Assembly (NCBI GenBank): GCA_937885015.1
Contig: CALAAS010000060.1
Coordinates: forward strand, 1-51,083
Source of the DNA: an uncultured Clostridium sp.
Lineage (GTDB): Bacteria > Bacillota > Clostridia > Lachnospirales > Lachnospiraceae
Direction: 5' to 3'
DNA: 51,083 bases
Of this stretch, positions 33,123 through 41,986 are shown piece after piece. Position 1 is the stretch's first letter. Each line of letters begins with the position of its first letter. The notes under the pieces were generated by a model. It saw only the letters and a program-made list of their open reading frames with translations, was not told the origin of the DNA and ran no database searches. A program made the position numbers and the translations under genes.

Positions 33123-34544
33123 ATGCAATTTTTACAGCTTCAAAACACACCGCATCTTTTAATTTTTGTAGTTGTCTATTTCATCGTCATGTTACTGATC
33201 GGTGCCTGGGCCTCCAAAAAAATCAAAAATAGCGAGGACTATGCACTGGCCGGACGCAGCCTCGGCCCATTTGTGCTGATGGGCACTCTTCTGGCTACCT
33301 CCGTCGGCAGCGGCACCATTACCGGAGGCGGCAACTCTCTGGCTTATAATTACGGCTACTGGGCCGGCATTCAATGGGTTATTCCTTTTATTGTATTCTG
33401 CATTATTTACATGTGCGTATACAAACAGATCCGAAAAAGTAACTGCTTTACCGTACCGCAGATTCTCCAACAGAAATACGGCGCAGAAACAAGAATTCTC
33501 GGCTCTGTCATTAACCTGATCGGCATGGCCGGAATTATCTCCTCTCAGTACAAAGGCTTCGGCTATGTGCTGAACATTACCGTTGGCGTTGATCCAAAAA
33601 CTTCGACATTTATCGCCACTGCTATTATCATCCTGCTCTCTGTTACCGGAGGACTTTTCTCCGTAGCCTGGACAGATGCCATTAGCGCATTTCTGATTGT
33701 CGCCTGCTGCCTGGTCGGAGTTCCCTTTGTTCTGAAAGCCGGCGGCGGATGGGAATCCATTACCACAGCTGCAGCTGCCATTGATCCGGAAAAACTGACC
33801 TTCTTCGGAGGCCGCAACCTTCTGCTCTGGATTGGATCTTTTCTTCCTTTAATCCTCTTGGAAACTGGAGATCAGAATTTTTATACCCGGCTGACAGCCG
33901 CTAAAGATGATAAAACTGCCCGCAATGCTATCATCGGCTGGGGCCTCATGGCTCTGCTCGTCATGCCGTGTGTCGGCATTATCGCCTTTACCGGAAGCAT
34001 TCTATTTGGAGACAACATTGACGCAGGAATGGCCTTTTTATCCACCACAACGATTATTCCGCCCTTCATCGGCGGTATGCTGCTGGCCGCCTCTACTGCA
34101 TTTATCATTACCACAGGAACGTCCTACCTTCTGACCTGTGGAACCAGCGTTACATACGATTTCTATGTGCAGTACTTTAACAAAAAACCAGGAGACAAAC
34201 AGATCCTCTGGATCAATCGGATTGGAACTGCTGTAATCGGTATTATTGCCTTAATTATCCTCAATTTCTTCCCGACTATCCTGGCTTTGCAGAACTGGTC
34301 CTATACCATGATCGGTGCCAGCATTACACCAGCCGTTCTGGGTTCCATGTTCTCAAGCAAGGTTACAAGACCTGCCGGTTTCCTGTCCATGCTTTTAGGA
34401 GCTGCTACGACCCTGATATGGGAGATTCTCGGGTGTCCCGGCGGGTACCAGAGCGCTCTGATTGCTGCGCCAGTTTCCATTCTTGTACTTATCATTGTCT
34501 CTGCACTGACGCAGAAAAAAGAAACCGCCGCAGTCGGCCAGTAA
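33123..34544 (+). CDS. Sodium:solute symporter (SSS family)
   Basis: A 473-residue membrane transporter of the SSS family with about 13 hydrophobic segments. The family opening is visible (ASKKIKNSEDYALAGRSLGP), followed by ATSVGSGTITGGGNSLAYNYG and a GFGYVLN segment. Such carriers import amino acids, sugars, vitamins or dipeptides with sodium. A GGGGGG-type site precedes the ATG. It lies 21 bp after one amidohydrolase and 27 bp before the other, so it probably imports their substrate. Confidence 0.92.
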   Translation: MQFLQLQNTPHLLIFVVVYFIVMLLIGAWASKKIKNSEDYALAGRSLGPFVLMGTLLATSVGSGTITGGGNSLAYNYGYWAGIQWVIPFIVFCIIYMCVYKQIRKSNCFTVPQILQQKYGAETRILGSVINLIGMAGIISSQYKGFGYVLNITVGVDPKTSTFIATAIIILLSVTGGLFSVAWTDAISAFLIVACCLVGVPFVLKAGGGWESITTAAAAIDPEKLTFFGGRNLLLWIGSFLPLILLETGDQNFYTRLTAAKDDKTARNAIIGWGLMALLVMPCVGIIAFTGSILFGDNIDAGMAFLSTTTIIPPFIGGMLLAASTAFIITTGTSYLLTCGTSVTYDFYVQYFNKKPGDKQILWINRIGTAVIGIIALIILNFFPTILALQNWSYTMIGASITPAVLGSMFSSKVTRPAGFLSMLLGAATTLIWEILGCPGGYQSALIAAPVSILVLIIVSALTQKKETAAVGQ

Positions 34545-34571
34545 GCACCCCCATTCGAAAGGAGTCATGCC

Positions 34572-35759
34572 ATGAGCTTTTATTTGACAAACGCCCAGAT
34601 TTTGGACGTAAAAAAAGGGAACTTCTATAACTCTACTCTGGAGATAAATGGATCCTCCATTTCCTCCATCGGGAAAACCCCCGACTCAGACGCTCAGGTT
34701 CTTGATATGAGCGGAAAATACCTGATCCCTGGCATCATGGATGCCCATGTGCACCTGGTCTGGGATGGAACCTCTCCGGATCCCATGGGCGATACTGTGC
34801 GGGACGGAAATTATATCTGCTTTGCCAGAGGCGCTGCCGGAGCCATGGATTCTTTAAGAGCCGGCGTTACAACCGTCCGGGATGTGGGATCCAACGACGA
34901 CGCAGCTATTCCCCTGGCCAGCGCCATCAACCGCGGTATTCTGCTGGGCTGCCATGTCATCCCTGCCGGAAGTGCAATTCAGGGTTCTTACGGCCACTGT
35001 CCCATGATCGGCTGTATTGCCAACACAGAGGCTCAGCTGATCGAGCGCATCAAACGCCTGAAAGGTTACCATATTGAAATGCAGATTCCCCCCGTCCACT
35101 GGGCTAAAATTATGGCCAGCGGCGGAGCTGCCGGCCTGGAGGATGTAGGACCCTGTATGTATTCCCCCAGAGAACTGGAAGCCCTTTCCTATGAAGTTCA
35201 CCGCCTCAACATGAAGGTTGCTGCTCACGCGCTATCGTATGACGCTATTTCTAAATGTGTGGATGCTGGAATTGACACGATTGAACACGGTGCGGAAATG
35301 ACGGATGAAATTCTGAAAAAAATGAAGGAGAATGGCCAGTGCTGGGTTCCAACTCTCGCAGTATATAAAAGCCTGGCAGAAAGCGAGGGCATCATCGCAG
35401 ACGTAATCGTAAAAAAAGCGCGGACTGTGGTCGAAAATCAGAAACGTTCCTTCCAAAAAGCACTGGAACTGGGAACAAAAATCATTCTGGGCAGCGATGC
35501 CGGATCCGCTAATTTTGGCCCGCATCCTTCTGCTTTCCTGGAAATGTTTGCCATGAAGGAATATGGCATGACTCCAATCGACGTTATCCGCAGCGCCACC
35601 ATCCATGCGGCCACAGAGCTTGGCATTGAGAAAGACCGGGGTTCGCTGGAAGTTGAAAAGCTGGCAGATATCGTAGTACTTGATAAGAATCCTTTATCCG
35701 ATCTCCATGCTTTTACTGACAATCTCCACTGTGTGTATAAAGAGGGGGTACGTGTCTGA
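34572..35759 (+). CDS. Amidohydrolase (imidazolonepropionase-like), second copy
   Basis: A 395-residue relative of the first gene of the operon. The site is again complete: MDAHVHLVWDG, WAKIMASGG (Lys), VAAHALS, TIEHGAE and LGSDAGS. It differs in the active-site loop (GSAIQGSYGHCPMIG instead of HLLGTTGSHADM), so the two probably act on different bonds or intermediates. There is no signal peptide. GAAAGGAG precedes the ATG. It ends at a 31-bp perfect inverted repeat shared with the convergent nhaC gene. Confidence 0.88.
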   Translation: MSFYLTNAQILDVKKGNFYNSTLEINGSSISSIGKTPDSDAQVLDMSGKYLIPGIMDAHVHLVWDGTSPDPMGDTVRDGNYICFARGAAGAMDSLRAGVTTVRDVGSNDDAAIPLASAINRGILLGCHVIPAGSAIQGSYGHCPMIGCIANTEAQLIERIKRLKGYHIEMQIPPVHWAKIMASGGAAGLEDVGPCMYSPRELEALSYEVHRLNMKVAAHALSYDAISKCVDAGIDTIEHGAEMTDEILKKMKENGQCWVPTLAVYKSLAESEGIIADVIVKKARTVVENQKRSFQKALELGTKIILGSDAGSANFGPHPSAFLEMFAMKEYGMTPIDVIRSATIHAATELGIEKDRGSLEVEKLADIVVLDKNPLSDLHAFTDNLHCVYKEGVRV

Positions 35760-35790
35760 AAAGCTGTGTATAAATTTCATAGGACGCATT

Positions 35791-35856
35791 TTTCCATGAT
35801 AGTAAAAAGGTCTGTGAAACCAATCGGTTTCACAGACCTTTTTACTATCATGGAAA
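35791..35856. terminator. 31-bp perfect inverted repeat between convergent genes
   Basis: Arms 35791-35821 and 35826-35856 are perfectly complementary around a 4-base loop (AATC). Inner A- and T-runs give a conventional terminator in each direction, but pairing continues 14 bp beyond the T-run. The nhaC stop codon begins at the next base. Confidence 0.85.
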
Positions 35857-37347
35857 TCAGGCGCGCACCCGATTTCTCTTTCCTAAGATAATCAATACAA
35901 TGCCCAATGCAATCAGACCAGTAACCACTCCCAGCCAGCCGTTCATGGTAAAACCAGCCACCAGATAACCTGCAAAACAGCAGGCAGCCACGCAGAGCAC
36001 ATAGGGAATCTGCGTAGAAACGTGATTGATATGGTCACACTGGGCGCCGGCAGACGCCAGGATCGTCGTATCCGAAATAGGAGATACATGATCGCCGCAC
36101 ACAGCACCGGCCAAAATAGACGCCGTCACAATACTTAATGCATTCATATCCTCTGATCCTACCACAGCAAACGCAATGGGAATCAGAATACCAAATGTAC
36201 CCCAGGATGTTCCCGTTGAAAATGCCAGACCGGAAGCAACGGCAAACATAATCGCCGGCATCAGAGATCCCACAAGACTGTTTCCACCCACAATCTCTTT
36301 TACATATCCGCCAATATTCAGGAAGTCCGCGCTGCAGATTCCGGACAGCGTCCATGCCAGGCAAAGAATCATAATGGCTGGCGTCATGGCTTTTACGCCA
36401 ATTCCGAAAGAATCGCAGAACTCACTGAAACTGATTACCCGTCTTACCATGTAAAAAATAAAGATAAATACCAGCGTAAAGAAGGAACCCAATGCCAGGC
36501 TCAATGCGGAATCGCAGTTTGCAAATGCCTCTACCACACCAACACCATCCAGAATACCGCCGGTGTAAAGCATGCCGCTGACACAAAACGCAATCAGAAC
36601 TGCAATCGGCAAAATCAGATCCAGAACTTTTCCGTTTCCGGAAACCGTCATTTCATCTGAGTCAATCGTTTTCTCCTGACCGGTTTTTTCCACCTGTTCA
36701 TTATACTTGCGCATGGCTGCAAAATCAAAGCCGCCCGCAATAATAAAAATCATGAAGAGAATCGTCAGCATTGCATACAGGTTAAACGGAATCGTGCGGA
36801 GAAAAAGGCTAAAGCCATCCACGCCACTGTTCTCCGGCAAAGACGACCCCACTGCCGCCGCCCAGCTGGAAATCGGCGCAATGATACAGATGGGCGCTGC
36901 CGTTGCATCAATAATGTATGCCAGCTTTGCTCTGGTAATTTTGTGCTTATCCGTAACCGGCCGCATAACCGTACCAACGGTCAGACAGTTAAAATAATCA
37001 TCCACAAAAATCAATGCGCCTAAAAACATCGTTGCAAACAGCGCCCCTTTTTGGGAGCGGATGGAACGGGCTGCCCACTCGCCATACGCCTTGGACGCGC
37101 CTGATTTGGTAATCAGTGCAACCACAATTCCCAGAAAAGCCAGGAATAACAGAATATTGGCATTTCCGCCAATTTTCTCGCCCATAATACCAATCACTGT
37201 CTCGACCGCTGTCAGCGGATTTGCACCCACAAAAAGGAATGCACCTGACAGAATTCCGATCAGCAGCGAAAGGTATACCTCCTTCGTGATCAGCGCCAAC
37301 GCGATGGCCACAACAGGAGGTATCAGTGAATAAATCGTGCCACTCAT
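35857..37347 (-). CDS. nhaC: Na+/H+ antiporter (NhaC family)
   Basis: A 496-residue membrane protein with about 12 hydrophobic segments, of the NhaC family, which includes sodium/proton and malate/lactate exchangers. Typical segments are LIFVDDYFNCLTVGTVMRPVTD near residue 115, APICIIAPISSWAAAVGS, the FSTGTSWGTFGI region near 385 and CGDHVSPISDTTILAS near 420. It could keep up the sodium gradient used by the neighbouring symporter, or exchange a product. GGGGG precedes the ATG. It has its own TATAAT 22 bp upstream of the start. Confidence 0.9.
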   Translation of the reverse strand: MSGTIYSLIPPVVAIALALITKEVYLSLLIGILSGAFLFVGANPLTAVETVIGIMGEKIGGNANILLFLAFLGIVVALITKSGASKAYGEWAARSIRSQKGALFATMFLGALIFVDDYFNCLTVGTVMRPVTDKHKITRAKLAYIIDATAAPICIIAPISSWAAAVGSSLPENSGVDGFSLFLRTIPFNLYAMLTILFMIFIIAGGFDFAAMRKYNEQVEKTGQEKTIDSDEMTVSGNGKVLDLILPIAVLIAFCVSGMLYTGGILDGVGVVEAFANCDSALSLALGSFFTLVFIFIFYMVRRVISFSEFCDSFGIGVKAMTPAIMILCLAWTLSGICSADFLNIGGYVKEIVGGNSLVGSLMPAIMFAVASGLAFSTGTSWGTFGILIPIAFAVVGSEDMNALSIVTASILAGAVCGDHVSPISDTTILASAGAQCDHINHVSTQIPYVLCVAACCFAGYLVAGFTMNGWLGVVTGLIALGIVLIILGKRNRVRA

Positions 37348-37421
37348 GTTATTTTTTACCCCCGTTTTTATTATAGAGCGCCGGAAAAAAATCCATAATT
37401 CCGACTAATACCTCTAATAAT

Positions 37422-37461
37422 AAAGTGCCCCGGCTACTTTGTCCAGTACCCGGAGCACTTT
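37422..37461. terminator. Terminator between spoVG and nhaC
   Basis: AAAGTGC pairs with GCACTTT, extended inward by CC/GG, GG/CC and TAC/GTA pairs with single-base bulges. T-rich tails occur on both strands. Confidence 0.6.
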
Positions 37462-37517
37462 TTTTACTTTTTATTTGATTTTCTGTTTATTTTTGACGAA
37501 TTCGCAGCTGTTTTCCA

Positions 37518-37796
37518 TCAATCCAGTGATTCAGCCATCTCCTGGGCCGTGGTTTCATACTTCTCCAGGATAATTCCCTGGATCATATCCCGCGTTTCTG
37601 AATTAATCGGATGGGCAATGTCGCGATACTCCCCATCTGCTGCCTTACGGCTGGGCATGGCGATAAATAACCCTTTTTCCCCCTCGATTACTTTGATATC
37701 ATGAACCACAAATTCATTATCCAGGGTAATCGAAACAATGGCCTTCATCTTTCCTTCTTTTTCAATCCGTCTTACCCTAACATCCGTAATCTGCAT
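37518..37796 (-). CDS. spoVG: Septation regulator SpoVG
   Basis: A 92-residue SpoVG, matching the family from MQITDVRVRRIEKEGKMKAIVSITLDN to IAHPINSETRDMI. It is a small site-specific nucleic-acid-binding protein that affects asymmetric division and envelope genes. It starts 26 bp after glgD on the same strand with no promoter or terminator visible between, so read-through from glgC-glgD is likely. In Bacillus it instead precedes glmU and prs. Confidence 0.96.
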   Translation of the reverse strand: MQITDVRVRRIEKEGKMKAIVSITLDNEFVVHDIKVIEGEKGLFIAMPSRKAADGEYRDIAHPINSETRDMIQGIILEKYETTAQEMAESLD

Positions 37797-37822
37797 AGAC
37801 CTGACCCCTCTCCGTCTGTTCT

Positions 37823-38944
37823 TTATAACGTAAATCTTTCGTTCTTTTCAATCACAATCTTCAGATTGTCCGGCGTTCCAATATGCGTCGTATTGGCCCG
37901 AATCGTATCACGGCTCTCCACGATGCAGTTTTCAATTACCGTATTATCTCCGATGTACACGTCATTCAGAATGACTGAATTGCGAATAATGCAATTATTT
38001 CCCACATAGACCTTCTTAAACAGAACCGAATTTTCCACGGAACCATTTAGAATACATCCACTGGACACGAGACTGTTCTTTACCATTGCACCAGGATTAT
38101 ATTTTGCGGGGGGCAGATCGTCCACCTTGGAATAAATCTCCGGGTATTCTTTAAAGAAGTAATGACGTACATCCGGCTTCAGGAAATCCATATTTGTCTT
38201 ATAATAAGAATCCACAGAAGCAATATTGCTCCAGTATGTATTCAGCTTATACGCATAAATCCGCTTCAGGTTCTTATAACGAACCAGAATGTCCGTTACA
38301 AAATCATAACGGTCTTCCGCTGCACAGCGCTCAATCAGTTCAATCAGCTGACGCCGACGGATCACATAGATACCGCAGGAAATTGTACTGGAAGATGCCA
38401 CCATGGGTTTCTCCTCAAAGTCCGTAATCCGTCCATCATCATTGGTCTTCACGATACCGAATCGGGTCACATCTTCTTCCGGTCCCATATCCTTGCACAC
38501 AACTGTGATGTCGGCCTTTTTTTCAATATGATATTCCAGAACCTTACTATAATCCAGTTTGTAGACACAATCACCGCCGGCAATAACCACATACGGCTCA
38601 TGGCTCTTTTTCAGAAAATCCAGATTCTGATAAAGCGCATCCGCTGTACCACGATACCAGTCGCTGCTGTCGGCTGTAATCGTAGGCGTAAACACGTACA
38701 TACCTCCCTGCTTCCGTCCGAAATCCCACCATTTAGACGAACTCAGATGTTCATTCAGGGAACGGGAATTATACTGCGTCAGCACTGCCACACTCTGAAT
38801 ATGGGAATTACTCATATTGCTCAGAGCAAAATCGACACTGCGGTAGCTTCCCGCGATGGGCATAGCAGCGATGGCTCTCTTATTTGATAATTCTCTCATT
38901 CTTTTGCTGTTGCCGCCAGCTAAAACAATCCCGATTGCTCTCAT
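37823..38944 (-). CDS. glgD: Glucose-1-phosphate adenylyltransferase-like subunit GlgD
   Basis: A 373-residue paralog of GlgC. The nucleotide loop reads LAGGNSKRMRELSNKRA in place of the catalytic GGxGxRL-type loop, so it is probably the regulatory partner in a GlgC-GlgD heteromer, as shown for Geobacillus. The C-terminal third is a left-handed beta helix (hexapeptide-like NNCIIRNSVILNDVYIGDNTVIENC). It overlaps the glgC stop by 4 bp (ATGA). Confidence 0.94.
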   Translation of the reverse strand: MRAIGIVLAGGNSKRMRELSNKRAIAAMPIAGSYRSVDFALSNMSNSHIQSVAVLTQYNSRSLNEHLSSSKWWDFGRKQGGMYVFTPTITADSSDWYRGTADALYQNLDFLKKSHEPYVVIAGGDCVYKLDYSKVLEYHIEKKADITVVCKDMGPEEDVTRFGIVKTNDDGRITDFEEKPMVASSSTISCGIYVIRRRQLIELIERCAAEDRYDFVTDILVRYKNLKRIYAYKLNTYWSNIASVDSYYKTNMDFLKPDVRHYFFKEYPEIYSKVDDLPPAKYNPGAMVKNSLVSSGCILNGSVENSVLFKKVYVGNNCIIRNSVILNDVYIGDNTVIENCIVESRDTIRANTTHIGTPDNLKIVIEKNERFTL

Positions 38945-40215
38945 TGTATTCCACCTGCCTTTATGATGTAGTCGCCGCTTTCCAGCGCGCCGTCATGATA
39001 ATCATCTGCCGTCGTTTCGCCGGAAATTGCTGTATTTTTGCCGATCTTCACGCCGTCCGGAATAACCGAACGCTCGCCGATGGTAACCAGGTCAAACTGA
39101 TATACCTTGGGATCATATTTGCTGGGTGCATATTCGCCCACGCCAATCTGCACATTCTGACCTACCTGGACATCCTCCGCAATAATAGCCTTGTCCACCG
39201 TGGTTCCTGCCCCGATGACGGATCCTTTCATAACAATCGAATCCCGTACCACTGCACCTTTACCGATGGTAACTCCGGCTCCGATCACAGAATTACTTAC
39301 CTGACCGTAAATTTCTGTACCTTCACCAATGATGCTGCGTTCAATCTTCGAATCTTCTGAAATAAACTGCGGGGGGATGATATCACTCTTTGTATAAATC
39401 TTCCAGTATTCTTCATAAAGATTGAACTCCGGAATAATATCAATCAGCTCCATATTGGCCTCCCAATAGGAACCCAGCGTACCGACATCCTTCCAATAGC
39501 CGTTGTACTCATACGCAAAAATCCGCTTGCCCATATTGTGGCAATAAGGAATAATATGTTTACCAAAATCACATCCTGGCTCTTCAGAAAGCTGAATCAG
39601 TGCATCCTTTAAAACCTTCCAGCTGAATATGTAAATCCCCATGGATGCCAGGTTGCTTCTGGGTACGGCCGGCTTCTCTTCGAACTCTGTAATCCGGTTG
39701 TTATCATCCGTAATTACAATACCGAACCGGCTGGCTTCCTCAATGGGAACCTGCATAGCTGCAATGGTCACATCCGCATTGTTTGCCTTGTGATATTCCA
39801 GCATTACCTCGTAATCCATCTTGTAAATATGGTCACCGGAAAGAATCAGAACGTATTCCGGATTATAATTTTCCATATACTCAAGATTCTGGTAAATCGC
39901 ATTGGCCGTTCCCGTATACCAATCGCTTCCCTTACTCCTCTCATAAGGAGGAAGCACCGTTACGCCGCCCACATTCCGATCCAGATCCCACGGAATACCA
40001 ATTCCGATGTGCGCATTCAGCCGCAGCGGCTGGTACTGCGTCAGCACACCAACTGTATCAACGCCAGAATTGATACAGTTGCTCAGTGGAAAATCGATAA
40101 TTCGATACTTACCGCCAAAAGAAACGGCTGGTTTTGCAACTTTTTGGGTCAATACACCCAGGCGGCTGCCTTGCCCTCCCGCTAAAAGCATAGCAATCAT
40201 TTCTTTTTTAATCAC
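38941..40215 (-). CDS. glgC: Glucose-1-phosphate adenylyltransferase GlgC
   Basis: A 424-residue enzyme that makes ADP-glucose from ATP and glucose-1-phosphate for glycogen synthesis. The catalytic loop LLAGGQGSRLGVLT with AKPAV is intact. The substrate-contacting EEKP (FEEKPAVPRS) and a C-terminal left-handed helix are present. The start is a GTG at 40215, with AAGGGGTGA before it; the sequence from residue 1 matches the family. No glycogen synthase or branching enzyme gene is nearby. Confidence 0.95.
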   Translation of the reverse strand: MIKKEMIAMLLAGGQGSRLGVLTQKVAKPAVSFGGKYRIIDFPLSNCINSGVDTVGVLTQYQPLRLNAHIGIGIPWDLDRNVGGVTVLPPYERSKGSDWYTGTANAIYQNLEYMENYNPEYVLILSGDHIYKMDYEVMLEYHKANNADVTIAAMQVPIEEASRFGIVITDDNNRITEFEEKPAVPRSNLASMGIYIFSWKVLKDALIQLSEEPGCDFGKHIIPYCHNMGKRIFAYEYNGYWKDVGTLGSYWEANMELIDIIPEFNLYEEYWKIYTKSDIIPPQFISEDSKIERSIIGEGTEIYGQVSNSVIGAGVTIGKGAVVRDSIVMKGSVIGAGTTVDKAIIAEDVQVGQNVQIGVGEYAPSKYDPKVYQFDLVTIGERSVIPDGVKIGKNTAISGETTADDYHDGALESGDYIIKAGGIQ

Positions 40216-40263
40216 AATATCACCCCTTGATGTTCATGTAGTATGTAGATTTCGTGTGCTATT

Positions 40264-40292
40264 ATTATACCATACTTTTTGAAAACAGTGAA
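40264..40292 (-). promoter_or_regulatory. Promoter of the glgC-glgD-spoVG operon
   Basis: Minus-strand TTCACT (complement of 40287-40292), 17 bp and a perfect TATAAT (complement of 40264-40269). The leader is about 45 bases. Confidence 0.75.
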
Positions 40293-40443
40293 CAAATTTT
40301 TAATCGAATTTCTCCCCTTTTTGTGCATTTTCCGACATTTCCTGTATCTCTTCCTATAATATACCACAAATTGGATACGATAAAATCAGGCATTCTGTAT
40401 ACTCTCCGAATCGGGAAAACCCCGCTTTTGCAGGCCTTTCCCC

Positions 40444-40472
40444 TTGAATACAAAAAGAAAATAAAGTATAAT
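40444..40472 (+). promoter_or_regulatory. Promoter of asnS
   Basis: TTGAAT at 40444-40449, 17 bp and TATAAT at 40467-40472. The leader is about 40 bases and has no T-box. The sequence between this and the divergent glgC promoter holds no other feature. Confidence 0.75.
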
Positions 40473-40516
40473 GGCACCATCACTATATGAATTATGAACA
40501 AAGGAGTACTATAGAC

Positions 40517-41908
40517 ATGAAATTAGTCACTGTAAGAGAGATTTACCGTTCCAGAGAACAATTTCTGGATCAGAAAGTTGAAATCGGCGGCTGGGTCCGC
40601 AGTGTCCGCGGTTCCAAGGCCTTTGGCTTTATTGTTGTCAGCGATGGAACCTATTTTGAAACTCTTCAGGTTGTATACCATGATACCATGGAAAATTTTT
40701 CTGAAATCTCCAAATTAAATGTTGGGGCAGCGATTATTGTAAAAGGAACCTTAGTTGCAACTCCGGATGCCAAACAGCCCTTCGAAATTCAGGCCAGCGA
40801 AGTAACGGTGGAGGGACCGTCCGCCTCCGACTACCCGCTTCAGAAAAAGCGCCACACCATGGAGTATCTTCGGACTATTTCCCACCTTCGCCCCAGAACG
40901 AATACGTTCCAGGCTGTATTCCGCGTACGCTCCCTGGCTGCCTATGCCATTCATAAATTCTTCCAGGAGCGCGACTTCGTTTATGTGCATACTCCATTGA
41001 TTACCGGAAGCGACTGCGAGGGCGCCGGCGAAATGTTCCAGGTTACCACCATGGATCTGAACCAGGTTCCCAAAACAGAGGACGGCGCTGTGGATTACAC
41101 GAAAGATTTCTTCGGAAAACCCACCAACCTGACGGTCAGCGGCCAGCTGAACGCAGAAACCTTTGCTATGGCCTTCCGCAACGTATATACCTTTGGTCCC
41201 ACCTTCCGCGCAGAAAACTCCAATACAACACGCCATGCAGCTGAATTCTGGATGATTGAACCAGAGATGGCCTTTGCCGATCTGGAGGATAATATGGCCA
41301 TGGCGGAAAGCATGTTAAAATACGTGATCCGCTATGTGCTGGAGCACGCACCGGAGGAGATGAACTTCTTCAATCAGTTTGTGGATAAGGGCCTTCTGGA
41401 CCGGTTAAATCACGTTCTGAATTCCGAATTCGGCCATGTAACCTACACCGAGGCCGTAAAGCTGCTGGAAGAGCATAACGACGAGTTCGACTACAAGGTA
41501 TTCTGGGGTTGCGATCTTCAGACAGAGCACGAGCGTTACCTGACGGAGAAGATCTTTAAAAAGCCGGTTTTCGTAACTGACTATCCCAAGGAAATTAAAG
41601 CCTTCTATATGAAGATGAATGAGGATGGCAAGACTGTTGCCGCCATGGACTGCCTGGTTCCAGGTATCGGAGAAATCATCGGCGGAAGCCAGAGAGAGGA
41701 TAACTTAGGCAAGCTTACAGCCCGCATGGACGAGTTAGATCTTAAGAAGGAAGATTACGATTTCTACCTGGATCTTCGCAAATACGGTTCTACCAGACAC
41801 TCCGGCTTTGGACTTGGCTTTGAGCGCTGTGTTATGTATCTGACTGGTATCTCCAACATCCGTGACAGCATTCCGTTCCCGAGAACGGTCGGCAACTGCG
41901 AATTATAA
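40517..41908 (+). CDS. asnS: Asparaginyl-tRNA synthetase
   Basis: A 463-residue class IIb synthetase. An N-terminal OB-fold anticodon-binding domain (about residues 10-110) precedes the catalytic core. Motif 2 is FRAENSNTTRHAAEFWMIEPE and motif 3 is GFGLGFERCVMYLTG. The GSDCEGAGEMFQVTT segment marks AsnRS rather than AspRS. The ATG at 40517 has AAGGAG 10 bp before it. It is transcribed alone and ends at a terminator placed just before the next gene. Confidence 0.95.
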   Translation: MKLVTVREIYRSREQFLDQKVEIGGWVRSVRGSKAFGFIVVSDGTYFETLQVVYHDTMENFSEISKLNVGAAIIVKGTLVATPDAKQPFEIQASEVTVEGPSASDYPLQKKRHTMEYLRTISHLRPRTNTFQAVFRVRSLAAYAIHKFFQERDFVYVHTPLITGSDCEGAGEMFQVTTMDLNQVPKTEDGAVDYTKDFFGKPTNLTVSGQLNAETFAMAFRNVYTFGPTFRAENSNTTRHAAEFWMIEPEMAFADLEDNMAMAESMLKYVIRYVLEHAPEEMNFFNQFVDKGLLDRLNHVLNSEFGHVTYTEAVKLLEEHNDEFDYKVFWGCDLQTEHERYLTEKIFKKPVFVTDYPKEIKAFYMKMNEDGKTVAAMDCLVPGIGEIIGGSQREDNLGKLTARMDELDLKKEDYDFYLDLRKYGSTRHSGFGLGFERCVMYLTGISNIRDSIPFPRTVGNCEL

Positions 41909-41932
41909 TACACTACGCTGCTTTGGAATAGC

Positions 41933-41967
41933 GCTGCCGCACCAGAACCATTGCGGCAGCCTTTTTA
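41933..41967 (+). terminator. asnS terminator
   Basis: GCTGCCGCA (41933-41941) pairs with TGCGGCAGC (41952-41960), followed by CTTTTTATTT. Confidence 0.88.
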
Positions 41968-41986
41968 TTTAAGAAAGGGAAACAAC

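Noticed and set aside
40216..40516. T-box leader upstream of asnS
   Set aside because: No T-box sequence or specifier stem is visible, and the leader from the predicted promoter is only about 40 bases.
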